The notes beneath the pieces were generated by a model that was not told the DNA's origin, ran no database searches, and saw only the letters and a list, made by a program, of their open reading frames with translations. From Bacteroidales bacterium (GTDB lineage: Bacteria; Bacteroidota; Bacteroidia; Bacteroidales; Muribaculaceae), in NCBI GenBank assembly GCA_014800815.1, contig JAAVFI010000037.1:1-63425 (forward strand): DNA of 63,425 nucleotides. The letters run 5' to 3'. Positions within the stretch are counted from its first letter, which is position 1; each line of letters opens with the position of its first letter. The position numbers and the translations under genes were made by a program. Below, in pieces: positions 24,661 to 33,474 of the stretch.

Positions 24661-26636
24661 AATCTGTAGCCAAGTTTATATTTCTTGCCGTCGACCGTTA
24701 CTTCGAGCGACGAGCCGTCGACCGAAAACTTACCTTTGTAATCCGCCGAAATCTTGTGGTTGAGCGGATTCTCCGCATCCACGGGACAGATTACTGTGAT
24801 AAATCGTGCGGGCTCACCCTTCTTCTTGCCGGTGCTGAACGCATAGGCCGGACGGCGGTTTTTCTGGCGGTATTCAAATGAGGTCCACCCTTCCTCTGCT
24901 GTCATCCTATCGGCTCCGAAAACCCTGACAGTGACATTGTTGTTGTCGGCAAAGGCGGTCGTAACCGATTTGTTGACCGAGTTTTCAAGAGGATCACAGG
25001 GGAGCAGCTGATAATGAAGCGCGACATCGCCTTCGGCGTCACCGTAGGCCTCGTCGACAATGACATAGAACTTCTTGTCGACAAAGAAAACGGCGCGGCG
25101 GTGGGTCAGCCCCTTATAACCGGGGGTCTCGACCACGACCATATCCACCTCGGGGTTCGTTTCCCATTTCAGCAGATTGGACTTGCGCTTTTCGAGGGTC
25201 TTGTTGTCGAGTGTCAGAGTGTTGTGGACCGAGGTCTGACGGAACCAGTCGCGCTGCTTCAGCACCTCCTCGTCGCCTCCGTAGATGAAACTGCCCGAGT
25301 CGGGGAAGAAGTTACGGCCTTTAATCCACAGCTCGAAAGTCCCGTTGTCAAACTGATTGTGCCACTCACCCTCGGGACCCGCCTTGAGAATCATGACGGT
25401 CGCCGCCGGGCCCCAGCCGTTACGCAAAATGTAGAAACCTCCGTTCTCAAAAGCGCGTGACGTGTAGTCGGGTACATTTCCCTCTTTCCCCTCCGATGCG
25501 AAATATTTCAGCGCGGCGTCGTCGGGGCTGATTTTCAACCAGGATTTATAGCGAGGCAACGAGCCTGACTTGCCGACCTTCTTTCCGTCGCTGAACATGG
25601 GCATACTGTAGTCGGGGAAGGTGATATTGTAGTTGAATTCAATCATCTTTCGCATTACATCGATATATTCCGGCGGAAATTCATCGGTGTAACCGTTGAT
25701 GTTGAGCATTGCGAGAGCTTTGCCGAAAATGTCGATAGTGGCGGGATGATAGCGCGGATCGAGTTCGTAATGAACGCCGTCGGGATAAACCTGCTTCACG
25801 ATTTCGCGGGTGAGGATATCCACCCCAGCTTTGCGCCAGTCGGCAGCCTTCCTGAATTCCGGGAAATATGTTCCGGCGAAAATTATTCGCTGCGCTTCAA
25901 AAAGCAGATGATTCCCCTCATCGGAGTAATGACCATCAACAAATTCGGCATGACGGTGATAGTTGTCAAGGAATTCAATCAGGAAATCCGGGGTGAAGTG
26001 CTCCGAGGGGAGAAAGAGGGAGAACTGCTCGATCTGGTGTTCCAGACGGTCGCCGACTTCGAGAGGACGCCAGGCAAAGTAGACATTGTCGGCGTTCTCC
26101 ATATCCGTGTCCTTTATTCCCTCAAACTCAGTGAGTGGATTTTTTCTGACCCAGTCTCGATATTGGGCAACCCATTCACCGGCATACTTTTCGTCGCCGG
26201 TCACGCGGTAGGCTTTGCCCATCGACACCCACCATTTGGTGCGATGAAGTTGCCAGCGCAATTCGTTGTCCTTCACCGGCCAGTATTGCCAGTCGATGTC
26301 GTCGCCGTAGAAATACGATGGCTGATAGCCATCGTGGACATAGAACTTATGCTCCATTCCATCGTCGGCCCATTTTCGCTCGCGGTCGGTAAGTTGCGGA
26401 TTGTCAGGATCGACACCGATGGATTTCACACCTGTTCTATGGCGATAGTAATCGAGCAGAGCCACGGTTGCAAGCGAGTCGTTGCCGGCATTGTAGTACC
26501 CGGCGACTTTATCAAGACCGGGACGTGTGAGGTCGAGTAGCCCGATTACCGAGCGTGCATCTGCTCCTTTCAGCATAGACACAGGCAGAAATGCCGCAAG
26601 GAATAAAATGGTTCTGTTGAGGTTAAAAATTTTCAC
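24657..26636 (-). CDS. hepC: heparin/heparan-sulfate lyase, heparinase III type (PL12)
   Basis: A 659-residue PL12 enzyme, the same length as Pedobacter heparinase III. It cleaves low-sulfated heparan sulfate by beta-elimination. The catalytic residues I recall for that enzyme (Asn240, Tyr294, His424) fall here with a constant offset of two: Asn242 in EGNHLLFEAQR, Tyr296 in LDPRYHPAT and His426 in GEWHNQFDNG. The N-terminal alpha/alpha toroid is residues about 27-370 and the C-terminal beta-sandwich about 390-659. A type I signal peptide (about 1-26, no lipobox) places it in the periplasm. It is second in the operon, 8 bases after kduD. The constant offset makes this the firmest evidence for the PUL's substrate. 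Confidence 0.93.
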   Translation of the reverse strand: MKIFNLNRTILFLAAFLPVSMLKGADARSVIGLLDLTRPGLDKVAGYYNAGNDSLATVALLDYYRHRTGVKSIGVDPDNPQLTDRERKWADDGMEHKFYVHDGYQPSYFYGDDIDWQYWPVKDNELRWQLHRTKWWVSMGKAYRVTGDEKYAGEWVAQYRDWVRKNPLTEFEGIKDTDMENADNVYFAWRPLEVGDRLEHQIEQFSLFLPSEHFTPDFLIEFLDNYHRHAEFVDGHYSDEGNHLLFEAQRIIFAGTYFPEFRKAADWRKAGVDILTREIVKQVYPDGVHYELDPRYHPATIDIFGKALAMLNINGYTDEFPPEYIDVMRKMIEFNYNITFPDYSMPMFSDGKKVGKSGSLPRYKSWLKISPDDAALKYFASEGKEGNVPDYTSRAFENGGFYILRNGWGPAATVMILKAGPEGEWHNQFDNGTFELWIKGRNFFPDSGSFIYGGDEEVLKQRDWFRQTSVHNTLTLDNKTLEKRKSNLLKWETNPEVDMVVVETPGYKGLTHRRAVFFVDKKFYVIVDEAYGDAEGDVALHYQLLPCDPLENSVNKSVTTAFADNNNVTVRVFGADRMTAEEGWTSFEYRQKNRRPAYAFSTGKKKGEPARFITVICPVDAENPLNHKISADYKGKFSVDGSSLEVTVDGKKYKLGYRL

Positions 26637-26644
26637 CGGAGTAT

Positions 26645-27448
26645 TTATTGAGGTTGTTTGCCAATATATGCAAGGATGCCTCCGTCGACATACAGCACAT
26701 GACCATTCACAAAGTTAGATGCGTCTGATGCGAGGAATACCGCAGGGCCTTCGAGGTCTTCGGGAGTGCCCCAGCGTCCGGCAGGAGTTTTGGAAATGAT
26801 GAACTGGTCGAAGGGATGACGTGAGCCGTCGGGCTGCAGTTCGCGCAAGGGGGCAGTTTGCTCGGTGGCAATATAGCCCGGACCTATGCCGTTGCACTGG
26901 ATATTGTGTTCGCCGAACTCAGAGCAAATATTGCGTGTGAGCATCTTCAAACCGCCCTTGGCTGCAGCGTATGCGCTTACGGTTTCGCGGCCGAGTTCGC
27001 TCATCATGGAGCAGATATTGATGATTTTGCCGTGGCCCTTCTTAATCATGCCGGGGATGACGGCCTTAGCGCAGATATAGGGTGCCACGAGGTCCACGTC
27101 GATTACACGGCGGAAGTCTTCAACGGCCATTTCTTCCATAGGTATGCGCTTGATGATGCCGGCGTTGTTGACGAGGATGTCGATAGTGCCGACGGTCTTT
27201 TCGATGTCGGCCACCATAGCCTTGACGGCTTCTTCGTCGGTTACATCGCAGAGATAGCCCTTGGCGTCGATGCCGAGTTCTTTGTAGGCAGCGAGTCCGC
27301 GGTCTACGGTTTCCTGACGCGAGCAATTGAAAACTATGCGGGCACCGGCCTGAGCGAGTGCCTTAGCTATTGCAAGACCGATGCCGTAAGCGGCTCCGGT
27401 AACAAGGGCTGTCTTGCCCTCGAGCGAAAACATATTCATCTTTTTCAT
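26645..27448 (-). CDS. kduD: 2-deoxy-D-gluconate 3-dehydrogenase type SDR (KduD)
   Basis: A 267-residue short-chain dehydrogenase that reduces DKII to KDG with NADH. It shows the TGAAYGIG cofactor motif, the NNAG motif (ILVNNAGIIKR, like E. coli KduD), the catalytic Ser near SMMSELG, and Tyr/Lys in VSAYAAAKGGL. No signal peptide is present, so it is cytosolic. An alternative ATG at 27439 (MNMFSLEG) is equally plausible. It is the first gene of the uronate operon, directly behind the promoter near 27513-27520. Confidence 0.93.
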   Translation of the reverse strand: MKKMNMFSLEGKTALVTGAAYGIGLAIAKALAQAGARIVFNCSRQETVDRGLAAYKELGIDAKGYLCDVTDEEAVKAMVADIEKTVGTIDILVNNAGIIKRIPMEEMAVEDFRRVIDVDLVAPYICAKAVIPGMIKKGHGKIINICSMMSELGRETVSAYAAAKGGLKMLTRNICSEFGEHNIQCNGIGPGYIATEQTAPLRELQPDGSRHPFDQFIISKTPAGRWGTPEDLEGPAVFLASDASNFVNGHVLYVDGGILAYIGKQPQ

Positions 27449-27698
27449 GATTGATTATTTGGATTCAACTGTAATTTTAGGGTGTAAAAAATCATGTCGG
27501 TTTCTACGATTGCAAAGTTAGTAATGATGTACGCGCGAGAGTTTCGCTGATGTACATAATACATCAAATACCTCTTTCAAATTTGTGCAAACATATTTCA
27601 CTTTTGTGTAAATGCTTAATATTTAGTATTGTACCTATTATTTATTCAATATTCATTCATTAACTTTGCGCCAGTAAACAACATCAACCAACACTATC
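27449..27698. promoter_or_regulatory. divergent control region of the uronate operon and the beta-helix gene
   Basis: The minus-strand -7 box TAACTTTG (27520-27513) serves kduD and a plus-strand TAACTTTG (27661-27668) serves the beta-helix gene. Neither has a convincing TTTG partner. The AT-rich 140 bases between them are the natural place for the HTCS operator, but no direct repeat convincing enough to name was found. Confidence 0.45.
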
Positions 27699-29297
27699 AT
27701 GAATAAACAATTACTTACTTTAGGCATGGGACTGGCACTGGCTACGCTCCCGATGTCGGCCATTGTAACCATTGAAGGTGACGAAAATGAATACGCAACA
27801 ATTTCTGCAGCCGTCGCCGAGGCTCCTACAGGTTCTACAATCCATGTAACCGAAAGCTATCTCGAAGAGACTACTATTAATCCAGGTGAAAAAAATCTCA
27901 CAATTAAAGGAGAAGAGGGTGTCGTAGTGTCTTTCAAAGGTCAGTTCGTGGTATCTCTGCAGAACGCAGCCTGCTCACTTTCTATAGAGAATATCACTTT
28001 CGAGAATACTCTCACCTCAACCAACACCCGAAATACTTTTGCCATAGGTAGAGGCAGCATCTATCTGACCAACGTGACTATCGACGGAGCTGACGTAAAC
28101 AATGCCGCCGGTATCATATCGCTGAACAATAGCAACAGCAATATACCCAACGCGCAGTTCGACAATGTGAAGATTGTAAACAGCTCTATCGAGGGTGCTC
28201 CGGCTCAGGTAGTAGTAAACAACAGCAACCTTACTCTGAGTGGCGATACAGAACTTTCAATCCAGCTCAAAGGCAGCAATACTATCAAAAGCGCGGAGAA
28301 TTTCACCGGCAACGTAACACTTGTTCTTGATGAAGGAAGAGCTCTTAATACCGTGGTAGTGTACAACTGCACCGACTCCTCGCACTTCACTCTCGAAAAT
28401 ATGGAGGGGCTGACCCTGCAGCCTCAGGACGGCAACCTGATACTTGCAGAAGTTCCCGCTATTCTCAATGCCACTACCGGTGTGGGATATTCTTCTATCA
28501 ATACCGCAGTCGCCGAAGCCGAAAGCGGCGCCACTCTCATTCTCAACAAGGATATCACATTCACCTCGCGTCCTACTCTTGGAGGTAAGGCTCTTACTAT
28601 CAAGGGCGCTACAGGTAATGAAAAGATTATCCGCGGCGAAGGATTCGGCGTGTACTTCTTCATGCTCAACAATGAGGCCGATAATCTTACTCTCGAAAAC
28701 CTCACAATCGACGGAAACAATGTGGAAACAACTGCTTCTATGTTCCAGCCGGCTGCAGGTGCGAGCCTCACTCTCAAGAATGTAGAAGTAACCAACTGCT
28801 TGACAACCAACGCCCGCGGTCTTATCGACAACAACAACAGCAACCCCGGCACATGGCACATGGACGGCGTAAGATTCACCGATTGCGAAGTTCCCAATCA
28901 GACAGTTACCGCCAATGCGGCAGGAAACACCATTAAGGGCAGCAATGATTTCACACTCCGAGTAAACGGCGACTTCACCGTAGACGCTTCGGGTATCGAC
29001 AATGCAACTCCCCTCCATGTTTATGTAGATAAGCCTGACCTCGGCCGCATAGTGATAACCCACTGCTGGACCGACGACCAATTTGTCTGCGACAACAGTG
29101 GCCTCTTCCTCACCCCCGAAAACGGCAATCTTGAAATTTCTCTTTACTCAATCCCTACCGGTATTGAAAATGTAGAAATTGATTCGCAGGCAGCAGCAAC
29201 ATTCTACAACCTCAAAGGCGAAGTTGTAGAGCCCTCCACTCCCGGCCTTTATATTCTCAAGCAAGGCACCACAGTGCGTAAAGTGTACGTCAAGTAA
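27699..29297 (+). CDS. secreted tandem-repeat beta-helix protein with C-terminal sorting-like domain
   Basis: A 532-residue protein with a signal peptide (about 1-21) and two homologous right-handed beta-helix halves. Each starts with the same motif pattern: YATISAAVAEAPTGSTIHVT near residue 31 and YSSINTAVAEAESGATLILN near 268. Each is followed by LTIKG, FENTL/LTIDGNN, and an FTL(E/R) segment. The last 75 residues resemble the Por/T9SS-type sorting tail (TFYNLKGEVVEPSTPGLYIL, K.GTTVRKVYVK). It has the fold class of pectate lyases and adhesins but no recognisable lyase active site. Placed divergently from kduD and just before the HTCS, it is probably co-regulated with the PUL, perhaps as a glycan-binding surface protein. 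Confidence 0.7.
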   Translation: MNKQLLTLGMGLALATLPMSAIVTIEGDENEYATISAAVAEAPTGSTIHVTESYLEETTINPGEKNLTIKGEEGVVVSFKGQFVVSLQNAACSLSIENITFENTLTSTNTRNTFAIGRGSIYLTNVTIDGADVNNAAGIISLNNSNSNIPNAQFDNVKIVNSSIEGAPAQVVVNNSNLTLSGDTELSIQLKGSNTIKSAENFTGNVTLVLDEGRALNTVVVYNCTDSSHFTLENMEGLTLQPQDGNLILAEVPAILNATTGVGYSSINTAVAEAESGATLILNKDITFTSRPTLGGKALTIKGATGNEKIIRGEGFGVYFFMLNNEADNLTLENLTIDGNNVETTASMFQPAAGASLTLKNVEVTNCLTTNARGLIDNNNSNPGTWHMDGVRFTDCEVPNQTVTANAAGNTIKGSNDFTLRVNGDFTVDASGIDNATPLHVYVDKPDLGRIVITHCWTDDQFVCDNSGLFLTPENGNLEISLYSIPTGIENVEIDSQAAATFYNLKGEVVEPSTPGLYILKQGTTVRKVYVK

Positions 29298-29342
29298 AGC
29301 AAAGGATTCATAAAAATAAGGTAAAGAGATTGATTAGTGAAC

Positions 29343-29390
29343 TATTAACCACACTTGCAATCAATGCGGGTGTGGTTAATAATTTTTTAT
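29343..29390 (+). terminator. intrinsic terminator of the beta-helix gene
   Basis: A 12-base perfect stem (TATTAACCACAC and GTGTGGTTAATA, 29343-29354 and 29370-29381) runs into a T-rich tail. Confidence 0.85.
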
Positions 29391-29413
29391 TCTGCTATTT
29401 AACCGAAAAATAT

Positions 29414-29421
29414 TAATTTTG
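29414..29421 (+). promoter_or_regulatory. -7 box of the HTCS gene
   Basis: TAATTTTG fits TAnnTTTG and lies 25 bases before the HTCS ATG at 29447. The sensor therefore appears to have its own promoter. Confidence 0.5.
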
Positions 29422-29446
29422 CACTCAGAAGCCTTATATCATTCTC

Positions 29447-32400
29447 ATGAAACGACTTATAAGCCTTATATTAATACTATCTGCAGCAGTTACGTGTGCC
29501 TTCTGCGGCATACACGACATACGTTTTTCTCAGATCGGAATAGACAAAGGTCTCTCCCACTCTACCGTCAACGGCATAAGCCGGGACTCGTACGGATATA
29601 TTTGGGTTGCCACGCCGGCAGGCCTCAACCGCTACGACGGCTTTGAATTCAAGACGCTTCTGCCCGACAGCATCGACCACAATATAAAATCTGTAGCAGC
29701 CAGCGATAACGGCACTATCTGGGCCATAACATCGCATATCCTCTCGAAGTATTCCGTGAGCACGGAGACCTTCGACAATTATACTTTCCCGCATAAAGCG
29801 AGCCTTACGGCCGTATTGCCTATTGAAGCGGATAAAATAGCAGTAGGCACTACCGACGGCCTCTACTATTTCACCCTCGCCGACAGGACATTTACTTTGA
29901 TTCCCGAAACTCTCAATGAGAATATCACGGCGATTACCAAATCCGGCAATGATATCATTGTCGGAACTGTCAACGGAAAGATAACAATACTCTCTCCGTC
30001 GGGCACTCAGAACTTTACGCTACCCGGCAATCCGGAGATTAACGTATTGCTGAGAGACAAAAATTCACTGCTTATCGGCACGGAGGGCCGAGGACTGTTC
30101 GTATATACTCAGGCAGACAAGCACCTCGAAAATATAGGTAAGGATAAGGGTATAGACTATGTCCGCTCTATACTTATCGACTCTCAGGGACGCCTCTGGG
30201 TTGGAACTTTCACAGGTCTGTATATATTTGACCCTGAGCGGAAAAACATTGTTTTCCATGAAGATGCTACAGCCTCCGACGGAGCGCTTAGTCACTCATC
30301 GGTACGCCGCATGTTCTCCGACAATCAAGGCGGTATCTGGCTCGGCACCTACTATGGCGGCCTCAACTACTATCACCCCCTGCTCAACCAGTTTGCGACT
30401 ATCAGCAAGCACAACCTCAACAATCAGTCTATCAGCGGAAATATAGCAGGCCCCTTAGCCGAAGACAGCAAGGGAAATATCTGGATTGGCACCAACAACG
30501 GAGGTCTGAACATCTATACCCCGCGCACGGGAGATTTCAAGAAACGAACCCGCAAGGACGGCCTCGGCTCCGACGACGTAAAAGCAATATACATCGACGA
30601 AGAACGCAATAAAGCTTATATCGGAACGCATATCGGAGGACTGTCGGTCGCCGACCTTTCGTCCGACAAAATATCCACGCTCAATAATATTGCGCAGAGT
30701 GTCTACGGCATCACTCCGGCACTCAACAAGTCGCACCTCTGGCTGGCGACTCTCGACGGCGTCTCGATACTAAATATAGACACACACAGCTATCGCAAAA
30801 TAACGGCTCCTTACATGCCGGCCCTCACCACTAACATAATGAGGGACTGGAAAAACCGACTGTGGATAAGCGGTGAAGACGGCCTCTCGGTATACAGCGA
30901 GGGCGACGGCAACCTCACCTATCTTCCCGAGTTGCCCCACCTCACATTCCAGGTCAACGACGTGTACCAGTCGCGAAACACCGGGCTATACTGGATAGCC
31001 ACGCACCGCGGCCTGCTCTGCTACGATGAAAAAGAGAGAAAGACAAGCCACTACACCTCTCAGGACGGCTTGCCGGGCGACATTGTCTACGCCATTCTCG
31101 AAGACCCTACTTCCAATATCTGGGCTACTACAAACCGTGGATTGATTTGTCTGAATCAATCAACGGGCAAAATAATGACCTACAACAATCGCGACGGAAT
31201 GAAGAACAGCCAGTTTACCGACCGCAGCGCGCTGTATGCCACCAACGGTCTGATGTATTTCGGCGGCATAAACGGCCTGACCTACTTCAATCCGACGATT
31301 ATGGAGAAAAATACTTTTGCCCCGAATCCGCTTATCGAAGGAGTGCGACTCTTCAACAAACCCGTAGCGCCCGGCGATGACACGGGTATTCTGTCAAAGG
31401 GTATTCTCGAGGCCGACGAAATAGTATTCAACTCCTCGCAGACAAACTTCTCGATCGACTTTACCGCCTGCGACTATGTGTCTAAAGGCGACAATACATT
31501 CATGTACACTCTCGACGGTCTCGACAAGCAGTGGATGACACTCCCGGCGGGCAGTCGCTCCGTGGCTTACTCCAACCTGCCGTCGGGCACCTACACCTTC
31601 CGCCTCCGCGCCGCCAATAACGACGGTGTATGGAGCGACGAAGAAGCCTCTATCAAGGTAGTGATTCTGCCACCGTGGTACAAGACGTGGTGGGCGATTT
31701 CCATAGCGATACTACTTGTACTCGCTGCCGTATTTTTCTCGACCCGATATATCTGGAAGCGAAAAAGCCGCGAGAAGATACGCAAGGCTCAGCAGGAAAT
31801 CAATGAAATGAAGGTGCGTTTCTTCGTGAATATGTCACATGAGCTGCGCACTCCCCTCACCCTCATGTTGCTGCCTATTACCGATCTTATAGCCTCGAAA
31901 CCCGACCCCGCGACACTGCAGAAACTCACCACCGTGCGCAACAATACCCTGCGCATACGCCACATAGTAAACCAGTTGCTCGACTACCGCAGAGCCGAGC
32001 TCGGCATGTTCAAACTCAGCGTAGCCGAACTGGATATAAATGCGCTGATGTCGGACATACTCGAATCTTACAGGAGCGTTGCCGAAAACAAGCACATAAA
32101 GTTCAACTTCAATTCGACAATTACCAATCCCCGTATATACGCCGATGCCAACTACCTGGAGCTGATAGTAAACAACCTGGTTACCAATGCTTTCAAATAC
32201 ACTCCCGAAGGCGGCGAAATAACGGTGAACATCTCCGAGACCGACGGTAAGCTGCAGCTCTCCGTTGCCGACACGGGCTGCGGAATACCGACCGACAAGC
32301 TCGACAAGATATTCACCCGCTTCTATCAGCTAAACGACTCGGTGGGCGGCTATGGCATAGGCCTCTCGCTGGTAAAGCGTCTCGTAGAACTTCACCACGG

Positions 32401-33358
32401 CACCATATCCGTGCAAAGCGAGGTGGGCAAAGGCAGCCGCTTCGTGGTATCTGTTCCGATGAAGGCGGGCGCCTATACAGCCGAGGAGACAGCAACTGCG
32501 CCGGTAAAAAGAGAAAGTCACAGCGAGGATATTTCGGTGCTTCTTCCTATAAATGAGGAGACCGAAAATACAACGGACACAAGTGAGTCGGCTGACGGAC
32601 GCAAGACTATCCTCGTAGTCGACGACAATGCCGAAATTCTGAAATATCTCTCGGCCGCTCTCTCGAACGATTTCAGAGTCCTGACAGCAGCCAACGGCAA
32701 CAAGGCAATCGAAGTACTTGGCGCGGATACGGTAGACTTGGTAATCTCCGACGTGATGATGCCGGATATGGACGGAGTGCAGCTGTGCCGGGCAATAAAG
32801 CGAAATCTCCGCACATCGCACATACCAGTGATTATGCTCTCGGCTAAGGCCGACGTGGCCGATAGACTCGAGGGATTCAAGGTAGGTGCCGACGATTACA
32901 TAGCCAAACCGTTCCAGACCGAGGAGCTCATGGCCAAGGTGCGCAATCTTATCCGTACACGCGAAAGCATCATCCTGCACTATTCCCGCACGACGGCACC
33001 GGCTATCGAACCGACGGAGATTGCTCAGAATCCGCTTGACGAGGAATTCCTTAAGAAGGCGATAAAAGTCATGAACGAGCACCTCGACGATTCGCAGTTC
33101 ACCACCGATGAATTTGCCCGGGAAATGTGTATGAGCCGCTCCAATCTTCACCTCAAGATGAAGGCTCTGACGGGAGAATCGACCAACGATTTCATCCGCC
33201 GTACCCGACTCAAAAAGGCAGCCGAACTCCTCAAGACACACCGCTACACCGTGGCCGAAGTTAGTGCTATGGTGGGATACAACACACCGTCGTATTTCGC
33301 CACTTCATTCAAAAACTTCTTCGGGCACTCGCCGTCGTCTCTTACTAATCAGCAATAG
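29447..33358 (+). CDS. hybrid two-component system regulator (HTCS)
   Basis: A 1303-residue one-protein signalling system, the usual PUL activator in Bacteroidetes. Order: signal peptide; periplasmic double beta-propeller of Reg_prop repeats (about 25-620, many IWVAT/LWVGT strands); Y_Y_Y domain (about 660-742); transmembrane helix (about 748-768); histidine kinase with His798 in NMSHELRTPLT; ATPase domain (DTGCGIP, GGYGIGLSLV); receiver (about 1050-1165) with phospho-acceptor Asp1102 in LVISDVMMPD; AraC-type HTH (about 1203-1303). Ligand is normally a defined oligosaccharide released by the PUL. All key residues are intact. It faces the catabolic operons and should activate the promoters near 27.5 and 19.2 kb. 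Confidence 0.97.
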   Translation: MKRLISLILILSAAVTCAFCGIHDIRFSQIGIDKGLSHSTVNGISRDSYGYIWVATPAGLNRYDGFEFKTLLPDSIDHNIKSVAASDNGTIWAITSHILSKYSVSTETFDNYTFPHKASLTAVLPIEADKIAVGTTDGLYYFTLADRTFTLIPETLNENITAITKSGNDIIVGTVNGKITILSPSGTQNFTLPGNPEINVLLRDKNSLLIGTEGRGLFVYTQADKHLENIGKDKGIDYVRSILIDSQGRLWVGTFTGLYIFDPERKNIVFHEDATASDGALSHSSVRRMFSDNQGGIWLGTYYGGLNYYHPLLNQFATISKHNLNNQSISGNIAGPLAEDSKGNIWIGTNNGGLNIYTPRTGDFKKRTRKDGLGSDDVKAIYIDEERNKAYIGTHIGGLSVADLSSDKISTLNNIAQSVYGITPALNKSHLWLATLDGVSILNIDTHSYRKITAPYMPALTTNIMRDWKNRLWISGEDGLSVYSEGDGNLTYLPELPHLTFQVNDVYQSRNTGLYWIATHRGLLCYDEKERKTSHYTSQDGLPGDIVYAILEDPTSNIWATTNRGLICLNQSTGKIMTYNNRDGMKNSQFTDRSALYATNGLMYFGGINGLTYFNPTIMEKNTFAPNPLIEGVRLFNKPVAPGDDTGILSKGILEADEIVFNSSQTNFSIDFTACDYVSKGDNTFMYTLDGLDKQWMTLPAGSRSVAYSNLPSGTYTFRLRAANNDGVWSDEEASIKVVILPPWYKTWWAISIAILLVLAAVFFSTRYIWKRKSREKIRKAQQEINEMKVRFFVNMSHELRTPLTLMLLPITDLIASKPDPATLQKLTTVRNNTLRIRHIVNQLLDYRRAELGMFKLSVAELDINALMSDILESYRSVAENKHIKFNFNSTITNPRIYADANYLELIVNNLVTNAFKYTPEGGEITVNISETDGKLQLSVADTGCGIPTDKLDKIFTRFYQLNDSVGGYGIGLSLVKRLVELHHGTISVQSEVGKGSRFVVSVPMKAGAYTAEETATAPVKRESHSEDISVLLPINEETENTTDTSESADGRKTILVVDDNAEILKYLSAALSNDFRVLTAANGNKAIEVLGADTVDLVISDVMMPDMDGVQLCRAIKRNLRTSHIPVIMLSAKADVADRLEGFKVGADDYIAKPFQTEELMAKVRNLIRTRESIILHYSRTTAPAIEPTEIAQNPLDEEFLKKAIKVMNEHLDDSQFTTDEFAREMCMSRSNLHLKMKALTGESTNDFIRRTRLKKAAELLKTHRYTVAEVSAMVGYNTPSYFATSFKNFFGHSPSSLTNQQ

Positions 33359-33461
33359 GGCTGTTTTTCAGCTTTATTCTACAATATTGACAGCCGGTCT
33401 GCACATCATCGAAAGGCTTATTCTGTTTTCTTATCTATCTTTGCGCCAAATCAAAGAACAA

Positions 33462-33473
33462 GACTTACTTATC
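33462..33473 (+). repeat. GACTTACTTATC element ahead of the sulfatase start
   Basis: GACTTACTTATC ends one base before the sulfatase ATG. It is the reverse complement of the repeat core found at 3' ends elsewhere in the window, but here it lies in a 5' leader, downstream of a -7 box TATCTTTG at 33436-33443. Confidence 0.45.
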
Positions 33474-33474
33474 C

